Below, piece by piece: positions 11,401-22,611 of a stretch of 64,000 bases of DNA. The notes beneath the pieces are model-generated. The model ran no database searches. It was given only the letters and a program-made list of their open reading frames with translations, and was not told the DNA's origin. The stretch lies in NCBI GenBank assembly GCA_014529385.2, contig CM043954.1:5083306-5147305 (forward strand). Direction: 5' to 3'. The position numbers and the translations under genes are program-made. Source of the stretch: Adiantum capillus-veneris (lineage: Eukaryota; Streptophyta; Polypodiopsida; Polypodiales; Pteridaceae). The number at the start of each line of letters is the position of its first letter. Position 1 is the first letter of the stretch.

Positions 11401-13377
11401 GTCACTTTCCGTGTTCTTTGTCTCTGGATTCTCATCAGCTTTCTTTTGAGCTTGTGCTCTCGTAACTACTTGAACTGGTACAACATTTTCATTTTCTGAG
11501 CTACTAGGGAGCTGAACAATCCATGATACATTTGCCATGATTTTCCTGATTTGGTTTGGTTTTTTCGGGAAATCGGGGATCAAGTGAGTGATGCCACACT
11601 CAAGACAATAGGCATTTACTTCAATGATCTCCATATGAGGACATTGTTTGACCAAGTGATTGTCACGACTTTTGTGACAATCTGTCTCTGGTTGAGGAGA
11701 TTCTTTTAGCATTTCCTCTTGGCTATAAGCAAGCTTTGACCTAGATAAGCCGCTCTTTGCAATGAATCGCAATGTCCTTTCATCCATTTCATACCTTCTT
11801 TCTTTCGACTGAAACCCAGGAGGTGGAGGTTGTACCGGCCTCACCACTCCATGTGTTTCTCTCACATTTTGTTGCTCCGAAGGGTAGTACTCACTTTGGT
11901 TGCTATACCACATTGTAGCTAGTACTGGCATTGGTTTATTTGATGATTCCATCATTGGCATGTATCTCATGTCTACCTGCATTCTAGCACCTGGCAGCGG
12001 AGGTTGTTGTCCTAGGACAGGCTGTGGCCTTAAAACTCCTACTGGTCTTGGCGCATTCCCCGTAATGTATCTAGGTGGAGTAGGTGCTTCTGGAACAGGT
12101 TGTACATACCTCTCCCTAGCATTTTCCATGCTATAATAGCACTCTTCCTCCGTATGGTTCGTCCATTTTCTCTCAATTTCACACCACCTTAGCTCTCCCG
12201 AATCAAACCTTACAAGAGGAATCAACCTCTTGACCAAGTCTTCGATAAGCTTTTCTTGATCGATAGGTGCCGTTGGCTTGGCAATGGACTCACTTATCTG
12301 TGAAACACTGTGCTGAGAGGATGTGTCATCTCCTTGACTCTTTAAGTCTTTTTCTTTGTATGCCTCACAGTTATCCACTAGATAAAGAGCTTCTTTGATC
12401 AACTCGTTTAGCCTCATCCTCCTTATCATATGCAGATCCTTCTGAAGGCCCTCATCTCTCATTCCCTGGATAAAGATCAGCATCAGTCGTGCTTGCGTAG
12501 GTAATTCCGCTGTCAGACAGAGCTTAACATATCTCTTGAGCCGTAATGATGCTTTGCGTACCGATTCATTCTCTTTCTGTTTGAATCTATGGATTTGCGA
12601 GACCGTGTTGTGAGCAATGCCTTTTGGCGAGAATTCTTCAATAAACTCCTCAAACAGCTCATCTAGGGTCTCAAAATCCCATTTTTCCACCGAATCGAAC
12701 CATGCAGCTGCATCATCTTCTAGAGTCAATCCAAATCTCGCAAACTGTGTCGCAAAATCTGAAACTTCCTCTGCTCTAATCACTACTCTTCTAAAAGCCG
12801 CTACGTGATCTCTCGGATCTTTATCTCCGGAGTATTTTCTGTTTACCCATTTCTGGACTTGGGATGGTCTAACTCATCGATTGTCTACAAGTCTAACCAG
12901 AGACTCTCCCAATCCTTCTCTCGTTATCGCTCTTGAAGGGAATCCTGGTGGCTCTCTTCTTGGAACTCCTATAGGAATTCTCGTGTTTGGTGGAGGCATT
13001 TGTGGTCCTTCATTGACCAAATATCCACCTCTTTCTAGTATAGTATGTGGATTTTTGCTTTCTACAACTCTGTATTCTCGTCCATACTTGTCGACAACTA
13101 TAGATCTCCATTGACACTCGACTCCGTATGTGAAGACATATAAGAGCTTGTAATCCGTTATCTCTTCTAGGTATCGATCTGAGCACCTATAAAGATTGAC
13201 CTCATTGTCATCAATGTATCTATATAGTCCTTCACTCTCATGACCAATCATCCAAACTCTTTCAACAAGATGGGTCTTTATCAATTGCAAGTTTGGAAGA
13301 GCCATTGAGGGAGGATATTCCTCTATCGTCGGGATCTCCAAGATTGTGTAAGCTGCATTTGAATCTATGGTAGACAT
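8460..13377 (-). pseudogene. Element A: gag-protease polyprotein, one frame with six stops
   Basis: Gypsy-type gag-protease read leftwards from an ATG at 13377. Residues about 1-165 form a domain with GLYRY, LYRC, LYVFTY and VDKYGREY, shared with element E. The gag core follows (from about 12,830: KYSGDKDPRDHVAAF, GLTLEDDAAAWFDS). A Cys/His stretch lies near 11,600-11,690. The retroviral-type protease is near residue 1074 (LDSGAG, then ILGRPF). The C-terminal part is acidic and disordered-looking, with Trp-x-Pro-Lys repeats. The frame stays in register throughout and is broken only by stops: TGA 12874, TAA 11290, TAG 10891, TAG 10456, TAG 8845, TGA 8560. No RT, integrase or 3' LTR is seen. 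A non-autonomous gag-protease element, or a 3'-truncated one, are both possible. Confidence 0.85.
8513..9312 (-). repeat. Trp-x-Pro-Lys repeats at the C-terminus of element A's polyprotein
   Basis: In one frame on the minus strand the core recurs at 9301-9312 (WIPK), 8927-8937 (WIPK), 8891-8903 (WIKK), 8767-8778 (WAPK), 8720-8730 (WIPK), 8611-8622 (WIPK), 8563-8574 (WVPK) and 8513-8524 (WVPK). Several are 48-50 bp apart, a unit of about 16 residues. They sit in Gln/Lys/Ser/Thr-rich sequence and continue across two in-frame stops. Function unknown; possibly a nucleic-acid or host-protein binding tail. Confidence 0.75.
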
Positions 13378-15770
13378 GATTTCTGGGCTTAAGAGCTTTT
13401 TCTTGGTTCAAGTAGACTTAGTCCACTGTGTTCAAGTGCTTTGGTTAGGGAAAAGTCAAAACTATGTCCAAAACCGCAACCGTTTCGTCACAATTCTCGC
13501 AAATTGTTGCTTTCAGACACCCCTGACTTGCGGATGAATTTTGAGACCTCAAACGATGTTTTTTTCAAAGTTGAACTAAATGGTTGCCATTGGCATAACA
13601 TTTAGTTCAAGTTTCTCTCTAAGATCTGTAGAGCCGCTCTCAGGCTACGTTTTGATATAAAAACTTTTCCGATCCGATACCGTTTGTGAAAGTTATGGCC
13701 AAAACAGTGAAATGCAGTTTAGACTGGTCAAAATGAGTCCAAATTCAATTTTAAAAGAAGTTTTGGGATCTCTGTGACACTGTGAACACTTCTGTATGGT
13801 TAAAAGTACAGTTGGACCCTAAAACTGGCCTAGAGACATACTACGCGTAGTATGTCTATATGCTCAGAATTTAACAAAATTTGGTCCAGAGACTCCCCTT
13901 AAGTCCAGCAACACAATGGTATGCTCAGAATTTCATTTGGATTTAAAAATGGCCTTGAGACATCCTACGCGTAGGATGTCTTTTTGCTCAGAATGACTTG
14001 AAATTTTCACCCCAGTTTCTCCTTGATGTGCTGATGACAGTGGTGTGCTCATAGGTTGGTTTGGAGTCCTAAACCAAGCTGGAGACATCCTACGCGTAGG
14101 ATGTCTTTTTGCTCTGTTTCAGCTCAAACCTGTACTGTAGCTTCCCCTTGATGTGCTTAACTCACAGCTATTTTTACTTTTTGATTCTAACACCTATAGG
14201 TTGGTCAAATGATCCAGAATCTGCTCTAGAAGCCCAACGTGTGTTCTGATGATTTCCCAAGTCAAATCAACTGCAAATTGGACCAAAATTGACTAGGAGG
14301 CTTGCCTAAGGCTAAACAACACCCTGCTATGTCCACAGTTTGAATTTGGCCTCTAAATCATGCCTTAGACATCCTACGCGTAGGATGTCTAACTGCTCAG
14401 AATTGCCCCAAATTTGAATCACAGACTCTCCTTAAGGTGCTGATCACTGTGGTATGCTCAATAGTTGGTTTGGAGTGCTAAATCATGGTGAAGACATCCT
14501 ACACGTAGGATGTCTTTTTGGCCTGTTTGACCCCACACTTGTCCCATAACTTCCCCTTGATGTCAGTAACCCAGTGGTATGCTTAGATTTTGGTTTGGAT
14601 GTCAAAAGACCCCAAAACTAGCTATCCTTGCCTTTTTCAGTCAAAAATGCTAAAGTCTGTTCAATCTTCCCTTTCACTGACCCAAATGAGATGAAATTTA
14701 TCACATGCACTCAATACAACATTTAGAACATGCCTATGGAGTCATCCTATGGTTTGGTCTCAAAAATAGGCCTTGGACACAATTTGGGTAGGATGTCTGA
14801 CAATTTCTCGTCTTTTGGCTTTGATCTGTCAAAATTTGGTCAAATTTCCACTTTCCATGTGAAAATAGGGTAAAACCTACCTTCTGAACACACTGGTCAA
14901 CTCAGAATTTCAAAATTTCCACCAGATCACCCTGTAGACATCCTACGCGTAGGATGTCTTGCTGATTTTTTGAGACTGAAGTGTCCCTGATGCTTCCTTA
15001 TGCTCTCAGCAAGTGCAAGTATGCTTCACAATTGCAAAAACATGCAAACATCACTCAATTTAAGCCTTTTCTGAAATTTTACGTTTTCTGACTCCGCCTT
15101 TTGGCTTTTGGTCAACAAAAATAGGGGAAAACACCCAAGTCAATATGTTACTAGGGTAAAACCTACCCTCTAAACACACTGGTGCAGTCAGAATTTTCAA
15201 ATTTGGTCTCCAGAACCCCCTTGAGACATTCTATGTGTAGGATGTCTATGTTTACAGATTTGCAGGTTTTCTTCACAGAACCCTTGCAAATGCTCCTTTA
15301 TATGCACAGCATCAGTCAGTCATACAAAAATATCCACAGAAGCTTGTTTAATGAATTTTTACCCTCAAAAGTACACTTTTCCATGATTTCAAATGCAATC
15401 AATCACTTTAGCAAACAATTCATTGATGAATAGCTCTATATCAGAATCGGATCACTTACCTATAGCTACTCCTACAAATCATATGGGGTTTTGCATCTAC
15501 GAGTAGAAAAACGCTTCACTGCCACACACGGACTAGTAAACGCTTTTATCACCTCACAAATCACTCGACCACCAACAACTACTCTAATCCCCAGATCTTA
15601 GCTAAACCTATCTAGTCGCAGACCCTCGGCAAGACACACGCTTCCTGGCTATCCACTTGATCACGGAATATCCTCTTCCGGATCCACTTAAGAAAAACTC
15701 TTTCTTTAGCCGAAACTAAATCAAGAAACCATCACACGAGTGTTAGTAGGAAACCTACTTAGGTCCTTGT
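13378..15770 (-). other. Element A: long untranslated leader
   Basis: About 2.4 kb between the primer site and the gag ATG, with no coding frame. It is built from diverged units sharing TGCTCAGAATTT, CCCTTGATGTGCTG and TTGGTTTGGAGT-like phrases, most units carrying one palindrome. Such leaders hold dimerisation and packaging signals in LTR retroelements; no such role has been shown here. Confidence 0.7.
13834..15247. repeat. Array of eight 24-bp CpG palindromes in element A's leader
   Basis: Arm AGACATCCTACG is followed directly by its reverse complement. Perfect copies: 13958-13981, 14083-14106, 14367-14390, 14936-14959. A perfect variant with both arms changed is at 13834-13857. One-mismatch copy: 14492-14515 (centre ACACGT). 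Weaker copies: 15224-15247 (centre ATGTGT) and 14775-14798 (right arm only). Start-to-start spacings are 124, 125, 284, 125, 283, 161 and 288 bp. A ninth half-site lies in the LTR near 16143-16156. Confidence 0.95.
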
Positions 15771-15789
15771 GTCCCCGGCAGCGACGCCA
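15771..15789 (-). other. Element A: primer-binding site, tRNA-Asp type
   Basis: On the minus strand this reads TGGCGTCGCTGCCGGGGAC, one base after the LTR end. It closely matches the complement of the 3' end of plant tRNA-Asp, the primer used by many plant gypsy elements. Confidence 0.85.
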
Positions 15790-15790
15790 A

Positions 15791-16750
15791 TGTTGAACGG
15801 GGAGCGGCTCACACACCCATGAAGTGCATGCAAACACTACCTAGATCAACATAATGTCAATCGAGGACACAGATGACACGATAGCCACACGGAGGAAATC
15901 TCTTTAGCTTGTCAGGCTGAGACCATCCTACACATACAACACTCTGGAAGGCCAACTAAACCACAATCAAGAACCTCACTGTTGTCAACTACACCACCTA
16001 GCCGCATACACACATACGGAAGGTAACTCACCTAATCATGTCAGATTCATACGAAACTTAAGGAACACCATCCCCTCACTAGGATACACCTGTCCCTAAG
16101 CTTCTACACTCAAAACCCTCACTCTAAACCCATCTGCAGAAAACGCGTAGGATGACAGAGCAGAATTTTGAAAGTGCTCGAAACTGAAATTTATGAGTAC
16201 CTATGCGTAGCTTATGTCGCCCCGATTCTATAGACTACTAGCACAAAGAAAACAGACATCGTTTGATACACTGATGGCCACAAATAGCTCGTAGATGCGT
16301 TGGCATGTGCGCTTCGTCTCGCGTGGAATGCTTGGCGTTGTCGCGTAGCTCTCCTCGAGCCTACAACAATGGTGCAGTCGGATCTCCAATGCGTTGAGCG
16401 AGCCGGGCATAGCGAGAGGATGAAGCTCACGCTCACTCTCTTTCTCTCTCACACACAGTAGACGGCAGCGCTAAGTTTTGATTATGATTAAAAAGTCCTC
16501 TTTACAAAATGATCTAGGTACCTTATATACTAAGGCTACCTTAGGTTTAACCAAAAATGGGGTTCAAAGGGTCAAATGGCTTTGTATTTACAATCTAGAA
16601 GTGCCATTGCACCCCGGCTTCTGAAACTAGAATAACTACTCATTACAAATGACGTTTATAGCCATAATCCGCAGCATTTCATAACTCGCAAAAGATAAGA
16701 CTTTGGTACGAAACTTGAGTTATGTTGTGTTGTTGACCCAGTGGTCAACA
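15791..16750 (-). mobile_element. Element A: 5' LTR
   Basis: On the minus strand the LTR starts TGTTGACC at 16750 and ends TTCAACA at 15791, directly next to the primer site. The ends are short inverted repeats. The terminal 20 bp (16731-16750) also form a hairpin, TGTTGACC, four bases, GGTCAACA. A half-copy of the leader palindrome lies near 16143-16156. The 3' LTR is not in the window. Confidence 0.8.
16522..16529 (-). promoter_or_regulatory. Element A LTR TATA box
   Basis: TATATAAG on the minus strand, followed by GGTACC. It would place transcription start near 16495, so the rest of the LTR and the whole palindrome array are in the RNA. Confidence 0.6.
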
Positions 16751-16816
16751 GTAACTGAAACATTCAAGGGATTAGTTGGCTAAGCATGGGCGCCCAAGTG
16801 TGAATGGGTGAGCTCA

Positions 16817-16824
16817 TATAAAAG
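16817..16824 (+). promoter_or_regulatory. Element B1 LTR TATA box
   Basis: TATAAAAG, about 420 bp upstream of the LTR end. Confidence 0.55.
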
Positions 16825-16912
16825 TCAACTAAACCTAAAATTCACTCATTCTCTCATTTGTGCAATTGAAGAGTGCTCTTGCTCCATCTCCATCTACTTC
16901 TTCTTCATCTCC

Positions 16913-16913
<1 letters not shown>

Positions 16914-16971
<58 letters not shown>

Positions 16972-16996
16972 CGTGAGAGAGAGAGAGAGAGAGAGT
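16914..16996. repeat. (TG)n then (GA)n microsatellite
   Basis: About 28 TG units at 16914-16969, then GA units at 16975-16996, inside the transcribed part of B1's LTR. Confidence 0.95.
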
Positions 16997-17238
16997 GCGA
17001 TCGAGCATTGTGGTGGCACGACGGTAGCGAGGTGGTTGAGTGCGGCATAGCGGCGTCTCCCTCTTCTTCGCGGTGAGGAATCCTCCATGACAGGAAGCGT
17101 AGAGCGGTGAGTGGCACACCAACGCCATCTTTGAGCTTACTAGTTTATGTTTGTTGTGTGCTTGGATCCATTTGTGGCTCGCACATAGTGTATCGGCAAG
17201 TTCCTTGCATTGACAAGTGCGACATACGTGCACATTTT

Positions 17239-17256
17239 TGGCGCCGCTGCCGGGGA
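17239..17256 (+). other. Element B1: primer-binding site, tRNA-Asp type
   Basis: TGGCGCCGCTGCCGGGGA lies just after the LTR end. It is the same primer class as elements A and E. Confidence 0.85.
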
Positions 17257-17904
17257 ATGCCATACACTAAGCTTGAATGGCACTCTGTGCTTCTTTTGTG
17301 GTGCAATTTCAATTTTAGGAAAGGTAAGGAAAGAGGGTGTGTGTTGAGAAGAAGGATTTTGTGTTGCTACTCTGTATTTGTTTCTTAATGGAGTTTTCAA
17401 AGGTATTGTGTTTTTTCTCTGTGTAAGGTGTTAGTATTTAGGTTGTTATTTCTGTGTAATGCAAAGTACAGTAAGTAGGAAGTAGATCTGTGAGAGCTAA
17501 TGAAGTGTATTAGTGTGTAACAATAGGTGTATTAGTTGTAAGTAGGTAGTTAGAGTGTGTGTGTGTGTGCTTGCGCGCAGGCCGCCGCGACCTTATCCAA
17601 AAAAAAATAAAAATAATAAAAATAAAAAACGTATTTTAGCTTCACACGTAGCTAAAAATCGATTTTTTGAGGACCAGCGGAGCTTCAGGTGACCGAACAT
17701 CGTGCTATAAAGCACACCGTGACCCTCTGAGTGATACGCTCGTTTGGAGCTATCACACACTTTAATCAAAAAATTGATCAGTAAAAACATTAAAAAACAT
17801 AAAAATGTATTAAAAAAAAACGAGTGAAAATGGACGCCTAAAAAAGTAAGCGGTTAGCCTTCGAGGTTATTCGCTGCCCGACGCTTGTAGGGTGCCAGAG
17901 GCAC
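17257..17904 (+). other. Element B1: leader
   Basis: Untranslated sequence between primer site and gag. It contains a T/A-rich part (17600-17830) and no palindrome array. Confidence 0.5.
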
Positions 17905-20610
17905 ATGCATCTGCACTCTGGTTGTGTGCTAGAGATGGAGAAACTAGAGAGAATTTCGACTTACGGGAGTTCTCAATATCCACCTACCTTAGGTTCCGGG
18001 CCCTCGCCGGGGACCCAAGGTAGTACAAACCAATACCCGAACATAGTGGCTAGTGACTCTTCCTCTGACTACGATGTCATGGAGGGTTTCCCAATGCATA
18101 TTCCTGATAGCTCAAGCCAAGACATGCATGCCATGGGCCCGCAGTCCGGGACGAGCGTGCTTAGCCGGTTGAAGGAAACCTTTAGTAGAGCCACTCGTTC
18201 CGAACATGGAGCTAATGATGTAAATGAGGGAGGTGGGGAAGTAAATTCTCCAATCATGACCAATGTAGACCCTATACCCTTAGAGAATGTGCATGTGAAT
18301 ACTTCATTCACTGCACCTCCTGACTCTTCAGATCTATTCCCCTCCGAGGTCATATTACCTGATGGTAGAAGCCTTGCCGAAGTGCAAGAGGTTGAGCGAT
18401 ATATCCTTGCATCAAGAGAAAAGAAAATCGAGAGCTTACACAAGGCAGAGAAACTAAGAGAGTTAAAATCTAAATCTCCTATGTCAATATCTTTGCTAGG
18501 AAAGCAATCGAGTGCTCCTGACTTAGCAACCACTAAGGGCCAACCCCTAGAAAGCAACATTGCATCTAGCTCAAAGGACACCCCTAGCACCTCAATTCTA
18601 GATGGAGTGTTCTTAAATGAGAACTGGGAGTAAGAACTACAAACGGAAACTCTGACCGACCTATACACAGGTCACACCTATCACGTGGGTTGGTTAGATG
18701 TCCTACAATCCACAATGGGTGCTACTAGTGTGGAGGATCAACAACAAAGAGTTTGTGAGGTCATGCATAGGGTCATTGAGATAGAGAGACTGAACAAGGG
18801 GATTAACATGCCTTCAACGGGTCTCATGAGATTCTTGGATAGAGGGAAGGCTAAACAACCGGCCTTATCACAAATGGAGACTCCCTTGGTAAGTCCAATG
18901 AATCTTCCATATGTTGTTTGGCCAGGGGTCTCAGTGCAATCTGAGCCCACAAGTGATAGCTTTACCTTTCCAAGTCTAGCTCATCTTTCTCTTGATGACA
19001 CCATGGCTACCATGCCTACCCAAATGATGGGCATGCCGAGAAACACTCCATGGAACTCATTTGTTAGTAAAGCACCACTACATGGTAGCTCAATGCCTGC
19101 AACAGTACCTACAAGTGTGTACCAATCATATGCACCTATGGGTCATCGCACTCATGTAGTTTCTACCCCTCCCATTGTTTTAACTACCTATGCTCCACAA
19201 CCACAACACCCAAGTTCTTATTCCCATGGGACCATACCGGCTAGCATTAGCATGTCACATCCGACGTCTGCTATGCCTAGGGCCACACATACGAACTTTG
19301 GACCACCCCATGGCACAACATCGTACCCAATGTGGAATTCAAGGACTTCCTATGCACCAAGCCCAATGCCAATACCTACTTCATATGTAGTCTCTGGAGC
19401 GCCTTCACCCACGGTGCCTGCTCACTTAGGTGACTTGGCAACATTTGCTCAAGCTATTGGTCGATCTATTGCTGAGAATATGCGTAACACGCCTGATAGA
19501 GAGCCTAGAAGTAAGGCAGTACAAATAGCCAAGCTCACACAAAAAATTAGTGGAGACGAGGATATGAGAAATCATATCGAAGTGTTTAAACAAATGCGAT
19601 TTTCTAGGAGAACACAATGACCTGCATAAGAGTAATGCTTTAAGCCTAACCTTAAGTGGAAAGGCTGGGGATTGGTGTAGAACCCTAAGGGTGGAAGAAA
19701 AAACGATTTACCCTACTCTTAGGAGACTATTCTTGAAAGAATACATACGAGAGGGAGTACTTTGGGGTGTAGCCTATCAACTCCAAAAAGCCCAACGAGA
19801 GGAAGGAGAGTCAGTGAGAGACTTCATTAGTCGCCTGAAGCATTTGAATTCTTGTTGTAATCCAAATGAGCACTTCAATAATAATCAATTTCTTGATAGA
19901 TTCATTAGGGGATTACGACATGAGGATATCTACAATGGCCTAGTCATTAGAGGTATCACCACTTGGGAAGCAGTCACCATCAATGCGATCCAATTGGAGG
20001 ATAATTTAATGTTTTAAGGAGAAAGAGTGTCTGTTCATCCTAAATCTATTAGCTCACAAGCACCGGGGCATCAGCCAATGACCCTTAAGCCTATAGCTAA
20101 GGAGCCAAAGATATCTAAGATGACTTTAACAGATCTCAGCAAGGCTATTCAAGAGAGTCTTAGAGACAATCCTGCTCCGCAAAACAATCATATGTATCCA
20201 AGAAGGGAGCAACAATGGTGCTCAGTATGCTATGGACCGCATAGTACCAGTGAGTACCCTACTTTTATAGTAAAATTCAATGGGAATTGCAATGCATGTG
20301 GAAGGTATGGTCATCAAGCTAAGGATTGCATAGTATTTAAGCGCGTGATGGCTATAGACCCAACCTTAGCATGGATAGACACACCTCGAGTGCCTGCATT
20401 GATGTCGGCCCCACCTCTTGAACAAACAACAGAACACATGGTCCCTAGGGTCCAAAATGTTGTTCACACAACACCCTTACCACCTCTAGTGCTAGGACCG
20501 CAACCACCACATCCGAGAATCACTTCTGTGAGTCAAGTGGGTTGTGAGTCATCTATGTCTTGTTTGGAAGGCTGTGAGGAAGATATAGATCCTAATATTG
20601 TCTATGGGAT
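17905..20610 (+). pseudogene. Element B1: gag
   Basis: A gag frame from an ATG at 17905 (a nearer ATG at 17935 is also possible). The first 242 residues are Ser/Pro/Asp-rich, ending at a TAA (18631). The same frame continues to 19620 with a long Pro/Ser/Thr/Met-rich region. A frameshift follows, then the gag core at 19630-20015 (LSGKAGDWCRTL, LRRLFLKEYIREG, GESVRDFISRLKHL). Another break precedes the zinc-binding part at 20027-20600, with WCSVCYGPHSTSEYP and CNACGRYGHQAKDC. Near 20,600 the homology changes abruptly to the RNase H region of a different element (B2), so protease and most RT are missing. Confidence 0.75.
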
Positions 20611-22253
20611 GGTAATTTCCTTGGAGCAGTTTTTCTTCAAGAAGGTCATGCCATAACATACAAGAGTTGAATACTCAACTCTAATGAGCGAGTATTAGGC
20701 ATGTACAAAAAAGAGTTACTAGATGTTCTACATGCCCTAGAATCATGGAAGCACTATCTTTTGGGGACCCCATTCATCCTACAAATGGATCACCAAAGCC
20801 TCAAGTACTTCATGATGCAAACCAAACTCTCCGACAAATAAATGGGGTAGGAAAATTTTCTTTTGCAATTTAATTTTCATATTGCTCACATTGCTGAAAA
20901 GCACAATCAAGTGGCCGATGCACTTTCACAATGGTCAAGGGTAAATGTGGTGTCTATAGCAACTCACAATGATCTACCTTGCATGTCAATAGGCTATGTG
21001 TTACTAACTCACTTCGTGAGAAATCAATGTATGAATCTCCTAATCCTCCTTATGCAAGGCATAGAAGGATTCAAACTACTCTTTGAGGAGTAGAGATGTA
21101 CTTCTATTCGCCTGCCATGAAAATAGACATACAAGATTATGTTTCAAAATGCATGGCATGCCAAAAGACAAAGTATGGTAGAGGGAAGAAACCTGGATTG
21201 CTCCAACCATTGCCCATTCCTAATTCATCATTGGAGAGCATATCCATGGATTTTATCTTTGGATTGCCCAAATATATCCATGGGAATACAGGAATATGGA
21301 CAATAGTCAACAAGTTTAGCAAACAAGCACACTTTATACCTATCAAAAGCACTATTAAGGCACATCAAATGGCAACCCTCTTCATATCCCACATTTTCAA
21401 ATACCATGGTTTTCCAAAATCCATGGTGTCAGAAAGAGATCCTAAAATGACCAGTAAATTTTGGAAGGGCCTCTTTGAGAACCTAAATATAAGGTTAAAT
21501 TTCTCTTCGACCTATCACCCACAAACAGATAGCCAAAATGAGATAGCTAACCTTACGATTCTAAATCTACTAAAACCCTTTGTTATCGAAGTAGATCAAC
21601 ACTCACAAATGCGAGAAGTACTTACTCCTTGTAGAGTATACGTACAATACATTGTACATACTTCTACATGAAAGGCACCTTTTGAGTTCATAGAGGGAAG
21701 ATCCAAAACTCTCTTCCTACTTAAGGTTCATGGAAAGATCTTCGATGTTGCTACTGATGAGTATAGCCAAGATCTATAAGAATCTTTTCAAAAGATTAAA
21801 GAGGATATACCCATCTCACAACAAAGGAAAAAAGTTGTTGCGGAAAACTACGTGCAGGAATCCTACGGGCCACCAGAAGTATTATGCTAAGTCAACAAAA
21901 AGATACTATGGTCCTTTTCAAACTCTTAAGCCAATCAATGAGATGGCTTATCAATTAAAATTTCCCGATCATTGGCTCATACAAAATGCTTTTTATGTGA
22001 CCCTACCCAAGCCTTACAAAGGAGAGTCACCAACATAAGCGATAATTGAAAACCCTTGAGAGATCGAGGATCAAGAAGAGGTGCTCCAATCCATCTTCGC
22101 CATGAAGACAAGGTGCTAAGACATCGTAAGATTACCTGGCAGTATCTTATTAAAATCAAGAATTATCCTTTTGAAGATGTTGGATGGATGCAAGGAACAC
22201 AGCTTAAGGATAATATGAACCTTGTCAATGCTTACAATGCTACAATAGAGTAA
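20600..22253 (+). pseudogene. Element B2: gypsy pol 3' part (RNase H, integrase, chromodomain-like end)
   Basis: Close relative of element C. It starts inside RNase H (QEGHAI-like context, then DHQSLKYFM near 20,800) and passes through the HIAEKHNQVADALS motif near 20,890. The integrase zinc-finger cysteines are CMACQKTK near 21,150. Integrase has SMDFIFGLPK (first Asp), SERDPKMTSKFWK (second Asp) and HPQTDSQNEIAN (Glu). The C-terminus at 22,056-22,253 contains LRHEDKVLR and YLIKIKNYPFEDVGWM, a chromodomain-like ending typical of chromoviruses, whose chromodomain is thought to guide integration to chromatin. Several frameshifts and stops are present. The 5' LTR, gag and protease of this element are absent. 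Confidence 0.85.
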
Positions 22254-22611
22254 GCAAATGTAAATGCATTTCAAATAAACAATGTTTTTGTCTTATAAGG
22301 CACTCTCTTTTTCTTTTATTGTGCACAAATTTAAGAAATATACATTCTTTGGATCATGTTTGTGGAAATGACGTCTCCCAAACACCAAGTAGAATTTTTG
22401 CTCTACTTTGGAAGTATGAAAAGGACTAAAGAGCAAACATGCTTGTGACAGTTGAGTCTCTCAAGCACCAAATGGATTAGTCATTTATTTTGGAATGATA
22501 TCGTAGGGTAGAAAGGGATCCTTTACCTGCTAGGAAACCATCGACTAATGACTAGGCTTTACCTTTTTCACCTCATAGTTGAGGACGTCTATGATTTCAA
22601 GAGAGAGGTAA
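22254..22611 (+). other. Element B2: 3' untranslated region and polypurine tract
   Basis: Clearly homologous to 48,269-48,611 of element C (shared phrases GACGTCTCCCAAACACCAAG and GACTAATGACTAGGCTTTA). It ends in the purine tract CAAGAGAGAGG next to the LTR start. Confidence 0.7.

Larger units (their letters stand above)
16751..17234 (+). mobile_element. Element B1: 5' LTR, left part missing
   Basis: The sequence runs from the edge of element A's LTR to ...GTGCACA, just upstream of a primer site. It contains a TATA box and a long TG tract. Its beginning is not visible; element A may have inserted into it or displaced it. Confidence 0.55.

Noticed and set aside
11900-12136. Plus-strand frames inside element A, and similar antisense frames elsewhere
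   Set aside because: Shadows of the gag-protease frame on the opposite strand.
13834-15247. CRISPR array
   Set aside because: Repeats are perfect palindromes spaced 124-288 bp apart in a plant retroelement leader. There are no uniform short spacers and no cas genes.
16835-17263. 142-residue minus-strand protein with Thr-His repeats
   Set aside because: Produced by the (TG)n/(GA)n microsatellite in element B1's LTR, antisense to the element.
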